A stretch of 64,000 nt of DNA from Inonotus obliquus (lineage: Eukaryota; Basidiomycota; Agaricomycetes; Hymenochaetales; Hymenochaetaceae). The position numbers and the translations under genes are program-made. The notes below the pieces were generated by a model. That model was not told the origin of the DNA and searched no databases. It saw only the letters and a list, made by a program, of their open reading frames with translations. This document shows, in pieces, positions 48,361 to 59,751 of the stretch. Position 1 is the stretch's first letter. Each line of letters opens with the position of its first letter. The stretch spans positions 1,426,001-1,490,000 of the forward strand of contig JAJHTX010000012.1 of the NCBI GenBank assembly GCA_032164295.1, written 5' to 3'.

Positions 48361-49970
48361 ACTGCTCTATCGTGATGGAGGTTGTTCGAGCATGAAAGAC
48401 TCTGAAGGCAGTTTGTTTTGTACGTAGTCTATCTAATTCTTCAAGGAACTTTGCGGTTGCGGTTGATACTAGGTCTGATGTTCTCACACGTAAGAGTCTC
48501 TTTTCTTCACACACTATCTACGCGCCACGCTGGACGTTGAGAAACTAGAAGGACTCGGCTCGTATGAGGATCACTCGGACATTTGTTTGCCTCGTCTATA
48601 GGATTATCAATTGCCTTGCCTTGCAACCAAGTGAGAATGGTAAGCATGTTTTCTTGTCACGGGCACGAGCGAGAAATTCGGAACCCACACACCGCGATTG
48701 GACGACAATTGATAGAGATTCTCAATCCGGAACGGAATGGTATCGGAGTAGAGCCATACATATGCCCTCTGTCCGTCATGTATAGAAATAGCACAGTTCG
48801 CTTCCAACAGTTGGTCCGAGAAGGTTATTGAACGCAGACATGCCAGAGGCAGTTATTCTACGATCAATTTCAAGAATATCATATCAAGAATATCATAAAG
48901 GAGAATAAGCAAGCAATCGGCGAAATCGTAAGCATGAGTTTATCTCATGAAAGCCATTGTCTAAGGCCTGATTTCTCCTGGTGGGATGAGAACCCTTAAA
49001 CGAGCCGGACCTTGTGAATCCTTCGAAGATCCGTGCAGGAGTGTGTACACTCACATGGTCGTATTCAGTATGTGGATTGAATTTGGTTAAGATAATGCGA
49101 CACGATTGGTACCATGTATCTTTGCCAGGTTACCAATAGAGTTATAGGTACGACGTTACCAAATCATACAGCCCTTCTCCCGTTCCTTACTGCAGAAATG
49201 ATGGAAAGGGACGGAGATCAGTTGACGGTTTCCCCGGCGGGTGTCGTTGACTAGTCAGCAAACGGAGGGGGCTTTGAGATTCCACGTTGGCCTAAGCGAT
49301 TGGAACAATCTCGGTTAAATCCGGTAAGGCATCCCGCTGATTAACGCCTTTACACGACAGTTTAATATGAGTCTCAGCTAAACGGAACCCACCACGGCTA
49401 CGGCACTACGGAGCGAATTCATATGCGACCCCGATCCTGGCCACAGTCGACCAGTTTACCCCGCCGACGTCTCGAGATGAATGCTCTGAATTTTCCCGAG
49501 GGGGAGGGGAAAGACATGCTATTTTCGCTTTTAATGGAACTCAGGCTGTTGTCCCGACTCCTGACAATGCACGTGTACCGCGGGTAGCAAGCAGTCCCAT
49601 ACGGACGACAGAAACGAAGAACAACTACCAGACACGTGAGTACTTAGAGACAAAGATGAATAGAGTAAAGTTGGAAATTGGGTGGAATGCGATAGAAGAA
49701 AAGGATGATAAACATACCAATAGCGACGGATAGTGCGTTGAGGCGTGATGAATACCCAAATAGGACAAAACACGAGCAAATGCCACCTCATGCTCATACT
49801 CTCAACCGCGAGGCAATTGACAGACAGACTCGATTCTGCAGACGGAGGTTTGAAAGTAGCGCTCAAGAAGGAGGATGGCCATGCTAGCCGGACGAGTTCC
49901 CTGGATCTTGAAGTGACTCCACTTTCCGAATGAACTTTTTCGAACTATTTTCTTTCTGGTCGAGTAAGCC
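48361..49970. other. Spacer between CFEM genes 2 and 3
   Basis: 1.6 kb without a recognisable gene. Frames at 48564-48831 and 49531-49866 overlap on both strands and have no motif. Confidence 0.45.
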
Positions 49971-49978
49971 TATAAAAG
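49971..49978 (+). promoter_or_regulatory. TATA box of CFEM gene 3
   Basis: TATAAAAG 64 bp before the start codon at 50042. Confidence 0.65.
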
Positions 49979-50041
49979 ACTGGGTGAATTCGCCTTGTGC
50001 TCTTCAATATCAGATTCTCCAAGTCACTCAGACGTTTCGCA

Positions 50042-50414
50042 ATGCATCTCAAAGTCGCTCTCGTCTTCGCTGGCGTGGCTGTCTCCTCTACTCTTGCCTC
50101 GCTTCTGCCTCGTCAAGGCCTACCCTGTACGTCCTCACCTTTCCATGCTCCCCATTTCGTTCCCCGTTACCACCTTTGCTCACCAAGAATGCACTTATGG
50201 CCGTGAATTTTACAATATAGCTTGCGCCGTGAGCTGCATCGCAACAGCCAACCCTGGCAGCTGCGGCGCTACCGATTTTGGATGTCTATGTGCGAGCGAA
50301 GCATATACGAGTGCTGTTCGCGCTTGTGGTCTCGCAGCGTGTAGCACGGACGATTATAATAAAGCGGAGGCATTCTTGGAAGCTTTGTGCGCGTCGTATG
50401 GGGTCAATGCTTAA
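50042..50414 (+). CDS. Secreted CFEM-domain protein 3
   Basis: Exons 50042..50126 and 50221..50414, phase 1, 92 residues. Signal peptide MHLKVALVFAGVAVSSTLA, then SLLPRQGLP. CFEM core: CAVSC, GSC, CGATDFGCLC (ligand Asp kept), ACGLAAC and ALC. Eight domain cysteines; the C-terminus YGVNA has no GPI signal. Same intron position as the others, directly before the first domain cysteine. Confidence 0.85.
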
Positions 50415-52072
50415 TTAATTGAGCTGGATCGTCACTGTGAGTACCAGTTTTATTCGGTTGGATGAGTGACACTTTACTGAGTGGACTATCCCTTCAGTTG
50501 AAGCAAGATTGGCGAGATGAAATGTGAAATATCTGTATGATATTGGTGTAAAAGACCTGATAAATGAACAATGAACTTCTTGTGGGAAACCGATGTGCAG
50601 CTCTTGTCAGAATCAAGACGCACGATATCCAGCTATGCCGCAGAGTGGTTCTCGTTATTACCACGCCTTGGTCTGGAACGATAAGACACGGTAGTAAGCT
50701 GTTTTCCTGAATAATAGAAGGGCGGAATGAATAGACCATTAGTGTATTGCTGACAGCATCGAGGCAGGAAAATGGCGCACAGCACGTAGAAGCGAAACAT
50801 ACGATGGAATTTATTACAAGCCTGGTTAAAGACTCTGGGTTCTAGTGCTGGAGGAGCTTGCTTGAGGTGAGCAGTGAAGTCAACAAACATTAGCCACATG
50901 GGTTTTAGTCATGCGCAGCGTGAGAGAACATTTGTCATCCGCCAATCAACCAACTGGCGCCTGTAGCAAGTCTTGGATGAAGAACAAACGAAGAACGAGC
51001 AACGGACGAGCTGCCGAATGCGTCGGTGCATGCTGTTGTTATCAATGAACGAGGTAGCGGCGGTCTGGATGAAATATTGCTCATGCCATTGGTGTCGTCT
51101 CTCGCCCGATTTTCTTAGATCGTTACATCTCCGTCTCGCGTAACCTAGATTTCTGTGGACCATCTCTTCTGCAAAAAGTATCGCAAAAGATGCAGTAAAA
51201 CTGTTGTGACTGAAGCTGTTCTCGGCGCTTAGTCTAGCACAGAACTTGAAAGACGTCTATATATTGGTCAGCAATGCCCACCGACTCGCCCGAAAATCGA
51301 CAGCCTGCTTTGTCCCTTCCGTCGTGAAACCTGCCAAGGGAAAGAGAGAATGGTGAGCGAATTGTCCATTTTTGGTCACATCATTCTCGTTACTCTACCT
51401 AGTGACTCCCTGGCAGAAACTCAAAGTACCGACGATGCTACGCGTTCGACTTGATTCAATTTGGCCATTCCAAACAGATCAGACCTTACGCTTGTGACTT
51501 CACAGGTTTGTTTCCGCATGGGACGACTGACCGGATACTGTGTCTTTGATCTGCACTGCTGTTTATCAGCTCGTTCTGCCGATTTCTCGGGATGAGTGTT
51601 CCGAATCTTGTGGGGGACTAATAGCCGTATCTGCTGCAGACCTGAGGGCGAAAAAAAGATAGGTCAGTTGTGGTGTCTGTTCGAGGTGCGAGAATCAATT
51701 TATCAAATTTCAAACAAAGCGAAACATAAAACGTACACGGAGACAGAGCGCCGAGTTTTATTTTCGTTCTCGTCGACTTCGACTCCAAGTTGAGTGAAAC
51801 TCGGTTGGAGAAGATGCGGATATCTGGAGCAACAGAAGGACAAGTCGCTCGATGCGCTGGTGGATGGTAATATCTGTGGACAAGGTGGCGGCAGTTTTGA
51901 TGAAGCACTGTGGGTGACGTTGGCATTGTTCATTCATCATACACCGACTGCGTGTACATTCAACATGCCCGATCCTCGAGTCTGCGTTCATAGCGGCTTG
52001 TTCACTGGCACCCTATCATATTTGAAACCGATCGACGTGCTCCGAGTCGTCTCTTGCTCTCTTCTCGTATGC
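50415..52072. other. Spacer between CFEM genes 3 and 4, with an old duplication
   Basis: No gene model. The segments near 50990-51090 and 51835-51935 resemble each other on both DNA and minus-strand translation (FIQTAATSF / FIKTAATLS, then MHRRIRQLV / IHQRIERLV), which suggests an old duplication of upstream sequence. Confidence 0.4.
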
Positions 52073-52080
52073 TATAAAAT
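52073..52080 (+). promoter_or_regulatory. TATA box of CFEM gene 4
   Basis: TATAAAAT about 90 bp before the start codon at 52170. Confidence 0.6.
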
Positions 52081-52169
52081 AGGCTAGGAGACCTTGTTTC
52101 TGTCTTCAGTACAACCAACCAACCAATCCAAGTCAATCTAGTCGACTCCCTCCAGATACTTATCTCAAT

Positions 52170-52583
52170 ATGCGTCTTACTAGCATTGCTGTCATCTTTA
52201 CAGGCTTATTCGCCTCTTCTGCTTTCGCATCTCCCGCATCTGGTCTGGTTGACTCCGATATCCACGACCCCCGCGGTAAGTTCATCGTTTGATGATTCAT
52301 TCACCGACTCATTCGCGCTCTTCCGGCTGACCCTTCCTCTGTCACGCGTGCAGTATGCATATCAGACTGCATATCGACAGCCTCAATCGATTCATGCACA
52401 CACGCTTTCAACATGCAATGCATTTGCGAGGATAAGGATCTAAAGGACGAATTCAACAAATGTCTAATTAATAATTGCGGCAGTACAGAGTTAGAGAATG
52501 TGTTGTTTGTACTCGAGACGTGTGAGGTTTTCGGTGATGATGATTCGGTTGCGGCGCCGGCTCCGGGGGCGACGCATGCATGA
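52170..52583 (+). CDS. Secreted CFEM-like protein 4, ligand aspartate missing
   Basis: Exons 52170..52275 and 52354..52583, phase 1, 111 residues. Signal peptide MRLTSIAVIFTGLFASSAFA, then a longer propeptide to HDPRV. Cysteines CISDC, DSC, QCIC, KCLINNC and ETC keep the CFEM order, but the segment between the third and fourth reads CTHAFNMQC, with one extra residue and no Asp where the other members have D. An acidic, Ala/Pro-rich end (FGDDDSVAAPAPGATHA) follows, without GPI signal. It may have lost iron/haem coordination; this is inference from the consensus. Confidence 0.8.
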
Positions 52584-54094
52584 GGCTCCTGGGGATGCAC
52601 CAAGTCAGGTTGCGCGAGAAATGCTAGGTGTGTTGCACTTGTTCTAGTTTTGTTGAAGTCTGGAACATGGTGTCGCTGATAACGTTACTTTTTTTATAGA
52701 CTCGAGTTTCTGTTGTTCCAAACCTTCCGGCGAACTATATCACGGTGGCTCAACACTTCAAGTTTATCCGACGGACTCTTTTCATCCCTTCTTGCCTTCT
52801 TGTGTTGGCCTGAAAAGTAGCTATTAATATTGGGATGGACTATTTCTTGCCTGTGTCTCAGGGTAATACTTTACAATAGACTCTCATTGCTGTGTTCGGT
52901 GTTACCTACATCTGTCTGGAGTTGAGTTGGTGAATTGGTGCGAAGCTACATTCATTTTCCGTTTGCGATACGATAGCGAAGACGCTAATATCTTGTAACG
53001 CAACTTGGACACTTGAGAGAAAGCATCACGAACTAAATACAATCAAATTCTTCCCAGTCGTCTACATTATCTTAGCAAATGACAAATATATCACACACGT
53101 ATTTGCTGTTTCTATTTCTACCTCTCTACTACACTCTACACAGTGAATGTAGTTCTGAGGACCCTAGGTGGTTAGGTCCAAACCTCCTTCTAGACACGGC
53201 GGATTTCCAACATCATATCTAGTTCCGTGCATATACAGTATGTATCCGCCGGGATGTTTACTTCCTCAAAGTTCCATACACATCTGGGCAGATTGCGGAT
53301 TGCGGATTGCGGATAGCGGATTGCGGATTGCGGACTGTGGATGTGCCGTATCGAGTATCGTATCCAGGATATCCGATCCATCCGATGCGGAACCCAGGCT
53401 ATCACTCAGTTCATTGACATTAACAATTCCAAAGTTCAGGTTCAGGCCATCGTCACGGTCCGCCTGGAAAAGGCGGGAGGTCTTCTGCCTCCTGCCTCCT
53501 TTTATCAACAGCTAGGACTAGAATAAGATATTGACGTAGGTTTTCTCGGTCCCGGATAAGCGTTTCGTTTCTTTTGTCCTCCTTTCGTGTTTCGTATTTT
53601 TCCTTGCTCAATTAATTTGTTTTCTTTCTTTGGACTTCCGACCGACCGACCGACCAATCGACCAATCGACCAACCGACCATAAATTTGGGAAACACCACA
53701 GCACAGAAGCAATCAAGTCATTCGCTTTCTCGCCAGTCGCCAGTCGCCAGTCGCCAGTCGCCAAGTAAGAATAAGAATAAGAATGAATAGATAGGTTCAA
53801 TTTTCAATTCTTCAATTCTTCGCTTCGCGTTGTGGGCTTACATCATCTCCAGCAAAGGTCTTTCCGGATCCACGAAGAACGAAGGATGTAACCCGAAAGA
53901 TAAAAGGTGCAACGGAATGGTTTTTGATGTAGTTTCATACCACATATGTCATACACGTTTATCGAGAATATCAAGATATCAAGAAAAGGGATAGACGCAA
54001 GAAACGAACGATCTGAGCCTGAGCCTGAGCCTGACCATAGCCCACCATAATACATGCGACATGCGTTAAAGAATGAGGATGTTGGAGGTAAGGT
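52584..54094. other. Intergenic region with simple repeats
   Basis: No gene. Simple tandem repeats: (GCGGATT)n-like at 53294-53340, (GACC/AATC)n at 53640-53680, (CGCCAGT)n at 53734-53763 and (GAGCCT)n at about 54017-54032. Confidence 0.55.
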
Positions 54095-54796
54095 TTACTC
54101 GGCGTCGACTACGGTAGTCTCGAGACCCTAGAAATCGGATCAACATCCTCAGTACGACAAGTTGGAATGCAAGTAGGGGGGATGGACGTACCTTGAAGGA
54201 GGCTACTGGGACGTAAGTAGCGTAGGTGTATAATTTCTCCTTTGCATCCTCATCATCGTTACGTTTGCCTATACGAAGACGAAAACGAAGGTAAGTAACT
54301 AACCACAACACACCATAACACCCTCCCCCCCTTTCCCAGAACCAACAAAACAAACTCAAATACTCAACACTCACGTTCAAGACGTACACGTATCCTATGC
54401 GGAACATTCTTCACACCCTGACTCCACAACTGCTGATTCAACTTCGGATCAACCCTAACATCCTTCGTCCCCATCGACTTTTGAGCAAACTGCACAACAC
54501 TCTTCACAGCCCAAGGTGCACGTTTCTTGAACGAACGGCCATGTACGCGTTTGTGTAGATGAATGGTGTATTCTCGTGTAACGACGTCTGAGAGGGCTGA
54601 ACGTTTGCCTTTGCCTCCTGTCTGTTTTTCGTTGTTCGTTGTTAGAGTGCGATTGAATATTGGATTAGTTGGAATAGTTGTTGAGTTTGATTAGTCGGAG
54701 TGGGATTAGAGGGTTGGATTATTCACCTTTTTAGTCGTTGCCTGTGAGACTTGATCAATAAGGACATGGCTGATTTCATGAGCCTTCACTCACCAT
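54095..54796 (-). CDS. RPL31: 60S ribosomal protein eL31
   Basis: Five exons: 54796..54794 (the ATG alone), 54741..54727, 54621..54375, 54268..54192 and 54127..54095; 124 residues. Seen: [100 protein letters not shown] and the ending [10 protein letters not shown]. It is a component of the large ribosomal subunit near the peptide exit tunnel. Size and sequence fit the family throughout. The first intron falls directly after the start codon, as is common in fungal ribosomal protein genes. Confidence 0.93.
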
Positions 54797-56060
54797 CACT
54801 GTAGTCTCGAGGTCGAGGTCGTCGGTCGTTAGTCGTGGGTTCTCGTCTATCCACCCGATGGAAAGGTCCTGCGAGAACGTGGGAATTGGTGCTATACAGT
54901 AGACTTCCGCACGTGACCTAGGTTCCGCCTTTTGCCGAACCGAACCTTCCCACACTTGCACGGTAACCAGAAAGTGATTGATCCTTGATCCTGATCCATC
55001 GCAATATTTGATGATCGGTGAGCGGTAGTTAGTTGAGCGGGAACATGAGACATGAGACATTTCGTTTCGTCAAGACGATATCCGGGTCTCCCGACAACCA
55101 CCATTTCTCGTCTGCTCGTCTCACTTGACGCGAAGTTACATTGCGCTTTACGACAAGCGCTGTTAGGCCAGGCTCATACCGTGCCGAATAGCCCCACGTC
55201 GCTTTGCTTTAGGCTCGCTTTGAATTGAGACTTCGCTTTGCCCAAGCCCAATTGCCAATTGCCCACTGCACCCGGAATCCCGGATAGTGTTCGACCTACC
55301 GAAGCGTCAAAAAAGCCATGCGAAAGCGACGGCGATAAGCGCAAAGCGAATTTCCCGACCGGGAAACAACAACCAACAGAAAACGGAATCCATGAGACAT
55401 GAGATGAGAAAGTATTGCTACCCTATCAGTGTATCACCCGACCAAACTCGGTCTTTCTTTCACTTTATCATAGTTTATCATCCACCTTCCTTTGATATGT
55501 GTGTTCCCTCCGTTGTCCTTGTATTTTAAGCTTGAAGGGAAGATGGGTTGAAAGTGTACTTGGTATCCTTTGTCTTTGTTCCTGTCCTTGACTACCAAAT
55601 GTGGTTAGTTCTTTCATCTGTAACCTGTTGCTTGGTTGCTCGGCTTGTCGTGTCTCAGCTCCAGCGTCTTCGAAACCAAAGAGTAGATTGTGTGAGTAAG
55701 AGGCTCCTCCATCTCAACTCAATTGCTGCGTACTTTCTCAGTCTCAGTTGTGATTGTGATCAAGAAAGCGGGTTAGTGATGGGAATGGTCTTCTTGATTC
55801 TCGCGTTCTTGCAATCTTTGAGCGCTGTACTCACATCTGATAGATACCGCCATCATAGTGTTTGGGATCATTTCCCTTTCCTTTCCAAGCATTTTCGCCG
55901 GTGTGATGCGTCTTATGAGTGAAATGAATACTTTGGCTTAGGCACACCACACAAGTAAGAAAAATCAGGGCAGGAACAAGTACTGTGACTGTCTGATAGA
56001 TCAGCTGCCGGGTCCTTCTTTTTTTTTCGTTAAGCTTATGGGGATATGTGGAATATGATT
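54797..56060. other. Intergenic region
   Basis: 1.3 kb holding the divergent upstream regions of RPL31 and CFEM gene 5. Open frames at 55287-55529 and 55548-55922 lack motifs. No gene supported. Confidence 0.5.
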
Positions 56061-56066
56061 TATAAA
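56061..56066 (+). promoter_or_regulatory. TATA box candidate of CFEM gene 5
   Basis: TATAAA 127 bp before the start codon at 56188, followed by a pyrimidine-rich leader. Confidence 0.45.
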
Positions 56067-56187
56067 CTCCGGTGCGAACATAAGTACCCCCAAATCTTCT
56101 CACTCTTCATCCCCGTCCTTCACACTTCGTTACGCTCTTACGCTCGTACCCTCCCAGTCACCTCTCCCAGTCACCTACTCAGTCAAC

Positions 56188-56834
56188 ATGCGCTTCACGT
56201 TCGTCCTCCTCCTCGCTGGTGTCGCTTCCGCTTCCCTTTACAGCCGTCAGAACATTCCAAGTAAGTCTCCTCGCACGGAGAAAAGAAAAACAGAACAACG
56301 CTTCTAATCACCCATTTGCATCTTACACTTTTACAATAAAACAGCATGCGCCGTGACATGTATCGGCCAAGCCGATCTGGGAGACTGTTCCGCAACGGAC
56401 AACGTCTGTCTCTGCAACAATCAACAATTCGTTGACAGTACCGCGGCGTGTATCCAATCGACGTGCACAGGGGGTGATCTTACAGATGCTATTGCGTTCG
56501 CTCAAGCTACTTGTGAAGGTGCTGGCGTCACTCTGGACACTACTGCTACTGAGAGTGCGACTGGTACGGATGCCACTGCGACGGATGCTTCGGCTACTAC
56601 GACCGGAACGGAAACTGGAACGACTACTGCTGCTAGTGAGGAGACTGAGTGAGTCCTTTCTTCTTTCTTCGCTTCGTGGCAGATTTTTCGTCTCCATCAG
56701 TGATGATGTGATGGTGTGATGGTATTTGGTTGACTAATTCGTTTTTTATTTCTTTTCGTAGCAACGCGGCGAAGCAAAACAGTGTTCCAGCTCTCGCAGC
56801 TGCCGCCCTCGGTCTCGCCGCCTTCATCCTCTAA
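56188..56834 (+). CDS. GPI-anchored CFEM-domain protein 5
   Basis: Exons 56188..56260, 56345..56648 and 56762..56834 give 149 residues. Signal peptide MRFTFVLLLAGVASA, then SLYSRQNIP. The CFEM core has all eight cysteines and the ligand Asp: CAVTC, GDC, CSATDNVCLC, ACIQSTC and ATC. A Ser/Thr/Ala-rich stalk follows (TATESATGTDATATDASATT), then a GPI-attachment signal (N-A-A site, short spacer, hydrophobic ALAAAALGLAAFIL). It is therefore likely bound to the plasma membrane or wall. If intron 2 is retained, translation would stop at once (E-T-E-stop) without the anchor, so splicing could switch between secreted and anchored forms. Confidence 0.9.
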
Positions 56835-58004
56835 GCGCGTTTTCGTCTCCGTCCTCGTCTCCGTCCTCGTCCTCGACTAAACCCGAACCGGAACCGGAGC
56901 TTGAGACCGAGACCGGAGGTCGAGACATAGATGGTAGATCCACCCCATTCCCCCAAAACTTCTTCTCTTCTTCTCTGTTGACAGCGAGCTGTCTACGCCG
57001 CGTGTCCAGGATCTTCCTTTCTCTTCATTCGTGACTTATTGATGCAATTATTATCTTCCTTTCGTTTCTTCTCTTCTCTTCGTTTCTCTCCTGGATTCAT
57101 CCCCCGGAATCCGGTACCCCGGGCCAGTCGCTAGTACTTTCCTTGTCTTTACACATCAAATGCTCCAATGCAGGGATTCTCTTTCTGGCAAGCGTGTGCG
57201 ACTTTGATGAACCATCATCAGACTCGTCTTCAAGAAAGAAGGTCATATACCAAGCTTCACGCCTAAACATCGGGTCATGAGGTCTACAAGTGATCTTGAG
57301 TTACCGCTGAAGAAGATGAAGATGATCATCTCCATTGAGTTTGATGTACCTACGTTCCTCATCAAGATCGAAGCATTGATCTTCGTCCTGAAGTTATTCC
57401 GAATCCCGACTCCGGACCCTACAACCTTGACAGATAAACCTAACCTACTCGTTTGCGGAAGGAAGTAGGAAATATGATTATGCATCTTACTTACAAGCTT
57501 ACCAAGTCCTTAAGTCCTTCTCCTCTCCGTCGTTCGTACTTATACGACCGTATAGACCCTCTTGGTTTTTGAAATCGAGGTATGAGTACTATACTGTACT
57601 ATACTATACTGTATGTAATTGGAGAACACCCACCACGTTTATTCACTAGCTCGCGACTCGGTCCCTCGGGGCACATGGATTGTGGATTGTGATGCCAAAT
57701 CTAGCTTAGACTTAGACTTGGACGGGATATCAGACATCAGACATCAGTTGCGTGGCGACTGGCGACTGCGGATTGATGTCTCGTCTCACCGTCTCACAAA
57801 GCGTGGATTGATTTCGTCTCACAACGCAATGCATTGCATTGCAATCTTGCAATCTTCCCTCAAATTCTTCATTACCATTACCATTATCGTTATCATTACT
57901 TACCTCCGAGTCGATCCACCGATACCTCAATACCATACCATACCTATAACATAAATCCAATGTCTCGAGATCTCAATATCAGAGACCGAGCAATACGCGC
58001 ATTG
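56835..58004. other. Intergenic region
   Basis: No gene. A short plus frame at 57277-57468 and AC/TA-rich simple sequence around 57590 and 57870. Pyrimidine-rich stretches follow CFEM gene 5. Confidence 0.45.
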
Positions 58005-58130
58005 CATTACGTGCACGTGCTGTCCATTTCATTGATGTTGATGTTGACGTACCCATCCATCCAGAGCGTAAGAGCGTAAGAGTAAGAGAGTGCTACTATG
58101 TAGTACTTCATCACTAAATACATCACTGAT
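58005..58130. repeat. Duplicated flank, copy A
   Basis: About 125 bp resembling 59605-59752: GCATTACGTGCACGTGC(T/C)GTCC, TTGATGTTGATGTTGACGTACC, CATCCAGAGCGTAAGAG and AGAGAGTGCTACT. The two copies bracket CFEM gene 6. Confidence 0.75.
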
Positions 58131-58743
58131 GATGATTTCGATATTATGTAATATTGATTCTTTTTGTTGATAGATGACAAATGTTTTCTCACGGCTCCTC
58201 AACAGCCGTATATATGTATGTTGTGTCGTGTCATGTCGAGTGTAGGATGTGATTGTATCCGTGTTAGATCGACCAGCGAGTCCGAGTGCAGGAGATGAAG
58301 ATATAGAGATAACATAGCAGATACGACTCTACGACTCGGAGTATCATATCAAATCGCATTGTGAGTACTAATACGACTTTCATTCGAGATTATCATACAG
58401 TGAGACTGACACTAACACTACCAAGTACTAACGAGAGGATAGGAAATAGGAGATAGGAAGCATTAGACATGTCGCTATGTCGCGCGGTCGCGCGTTGACT
58501 GCGCTGCAAATCCACAACGTGTCTAGCGCGATGATACTTTGTTGGTACATGTTCTTTCTCACGCCACAATCCAACATACGTACGTCAATCTAACAAACTT
58601 GACATTTCCATTCTTTTCTACACGAACTAAACGTTGAAGAAGTGTGGGTATCTCATATGCATCATCCGAGGCGGGACGATTATTGACTGTTACAACGATT
58701 CTACTAATCATTCTGATGCAGGCAGTTTTATTTTACAGACGAA

Positions 58744-58802
58744 CAGACAGACAGACAGACAGACAGACACGAACACGAACACGAGCACGAGCACGAGCAC
58801 GA
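58744..58802. repeat. Microsatellite (GACA)n followed by (CGAACA/CGAGCA)n
   Basis: Perfect GACA run for about 27 bp, then hexamers GAACAC/GAGCAC up to about 58802. Other sequence from 58131 to 58964 has no gene. Confidence 0.9.
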
Positions 58803-58964
58803 AACGAAACACTCTGTGTTTTGACCCCTTTTCTAAGACGGCGTCCCTGTCATGCCATACCATATCATCAGGAAAATAATCCACTAGTCCCCAGATCAAT
58901 AAACGAGAGAACACTCACCCAACTCCGACATCTTCAATTCTTTCTCCACTTCCTCTACTGTGAC

Positions 58965-59316
58965 TTAAATGCTCGTCGGAAGAAGGCTGCAAACACCGTT
59001 CTCGACGAGCTCCAAGAGCGAAGCGTCGAGATGGATGCAATTGGAGATGCAATCCGTCGTCCCCGTTAGAAGGAGGTCATGGTTGCATAGACACTGGAGG
59101 TCGTCGATGGAACAGTTGGGGAGGTTTGTGTACAGGGCACGTCTCAAGAGATAATCTGCATGACGAATGCGGGGTTAGATGAGGAGTTACGAACAAGGTA
59201 GTGGGAGGTGTGTCGAAATTGGGCTCACCGACATCTCCTGATTCCTGAGGTGCAGGAATAGCGAACGAAGAGGAAACGGCGATGCCAGCGAGGACGAGAG
59301 CGAAGTTGAAACGCAT
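58965..59316 (-). CDS. Secreted CFEM-like protein 6, first cysteine pair missing
   Basis: Exons 59316..59229 and 59155..58965, phase 1, 92 residues. Signal peptide MRFNFALVLAGIAVSSSFA, then IPAPQESGDV. After the intron the expected C-x3-C is absent (DYLLRRALYTNLP). The rest of the pattern is present: NC, CSIDDLQCLC with the Asp, DCISNC and VC, so six of eight cysteines. Ending LLPTSI; no GPI signal. Signal peptide and intron position match the other five genes, so homology is likely. A poly-C/poly-A tract (59330-59347) lies just before the ATG. Confidence 0.72.
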
Positions 59317-59390
59317 TGTAATGAAGACTTTTTTTGGGGGGGGGGGGGTTAGAACTTGGATGTTTCTTCAAGTACATTTGGAACTGAGTG

Positions 59391-59397
59391 TTTTATA
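59391..59397 (-). promoter_or_regulatory. TATA box of CFEM gene 6
   Basis: Minus-strand TATAAAA about 75 bp before the start codon at 59316. Confidence 0.55.
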
Positions 59398-59604
59398 GGA
59401 AACGAGACTTGAGTCTTGAACGAGGCTGACGTGCTAGGGCTGGTTGTAGATCGATGTAGACATTTGAAGGTGATGACGAATACCTTCAGTTCTTCCCCTT
59501 CTTTAGAGACGTGATTGAAACCAATATGGACGTCAGTCGACAGTGCTAGTATTAGTGTGCAAGCAGATAAAATCAACAGCATCGCAGGTAAACTGCTACT
59601 AGTT

Positions 59605-59751
59605 TAGTGCTGCGTTACATGCACGTGCCGTCCATTGCGTTGTGTTGATGTTGATGTTGATGTTGACGTACCCATCCGTCCCCATCCGTCCAGACTCCAG
59701 AGCATAAGAGCATAAGGGTAAGAGTTACTTGAAGAGAGTGCTACTACATCA
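59605..59751. repeat. Duplicated flank, copy B
   Basis: Matches 58005-58130 with substitutions and small expansions. The LINE poly-T begins directly after its CTACTACATCAC, so the retrotransposon entered this copy. Confidence 0.75.
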
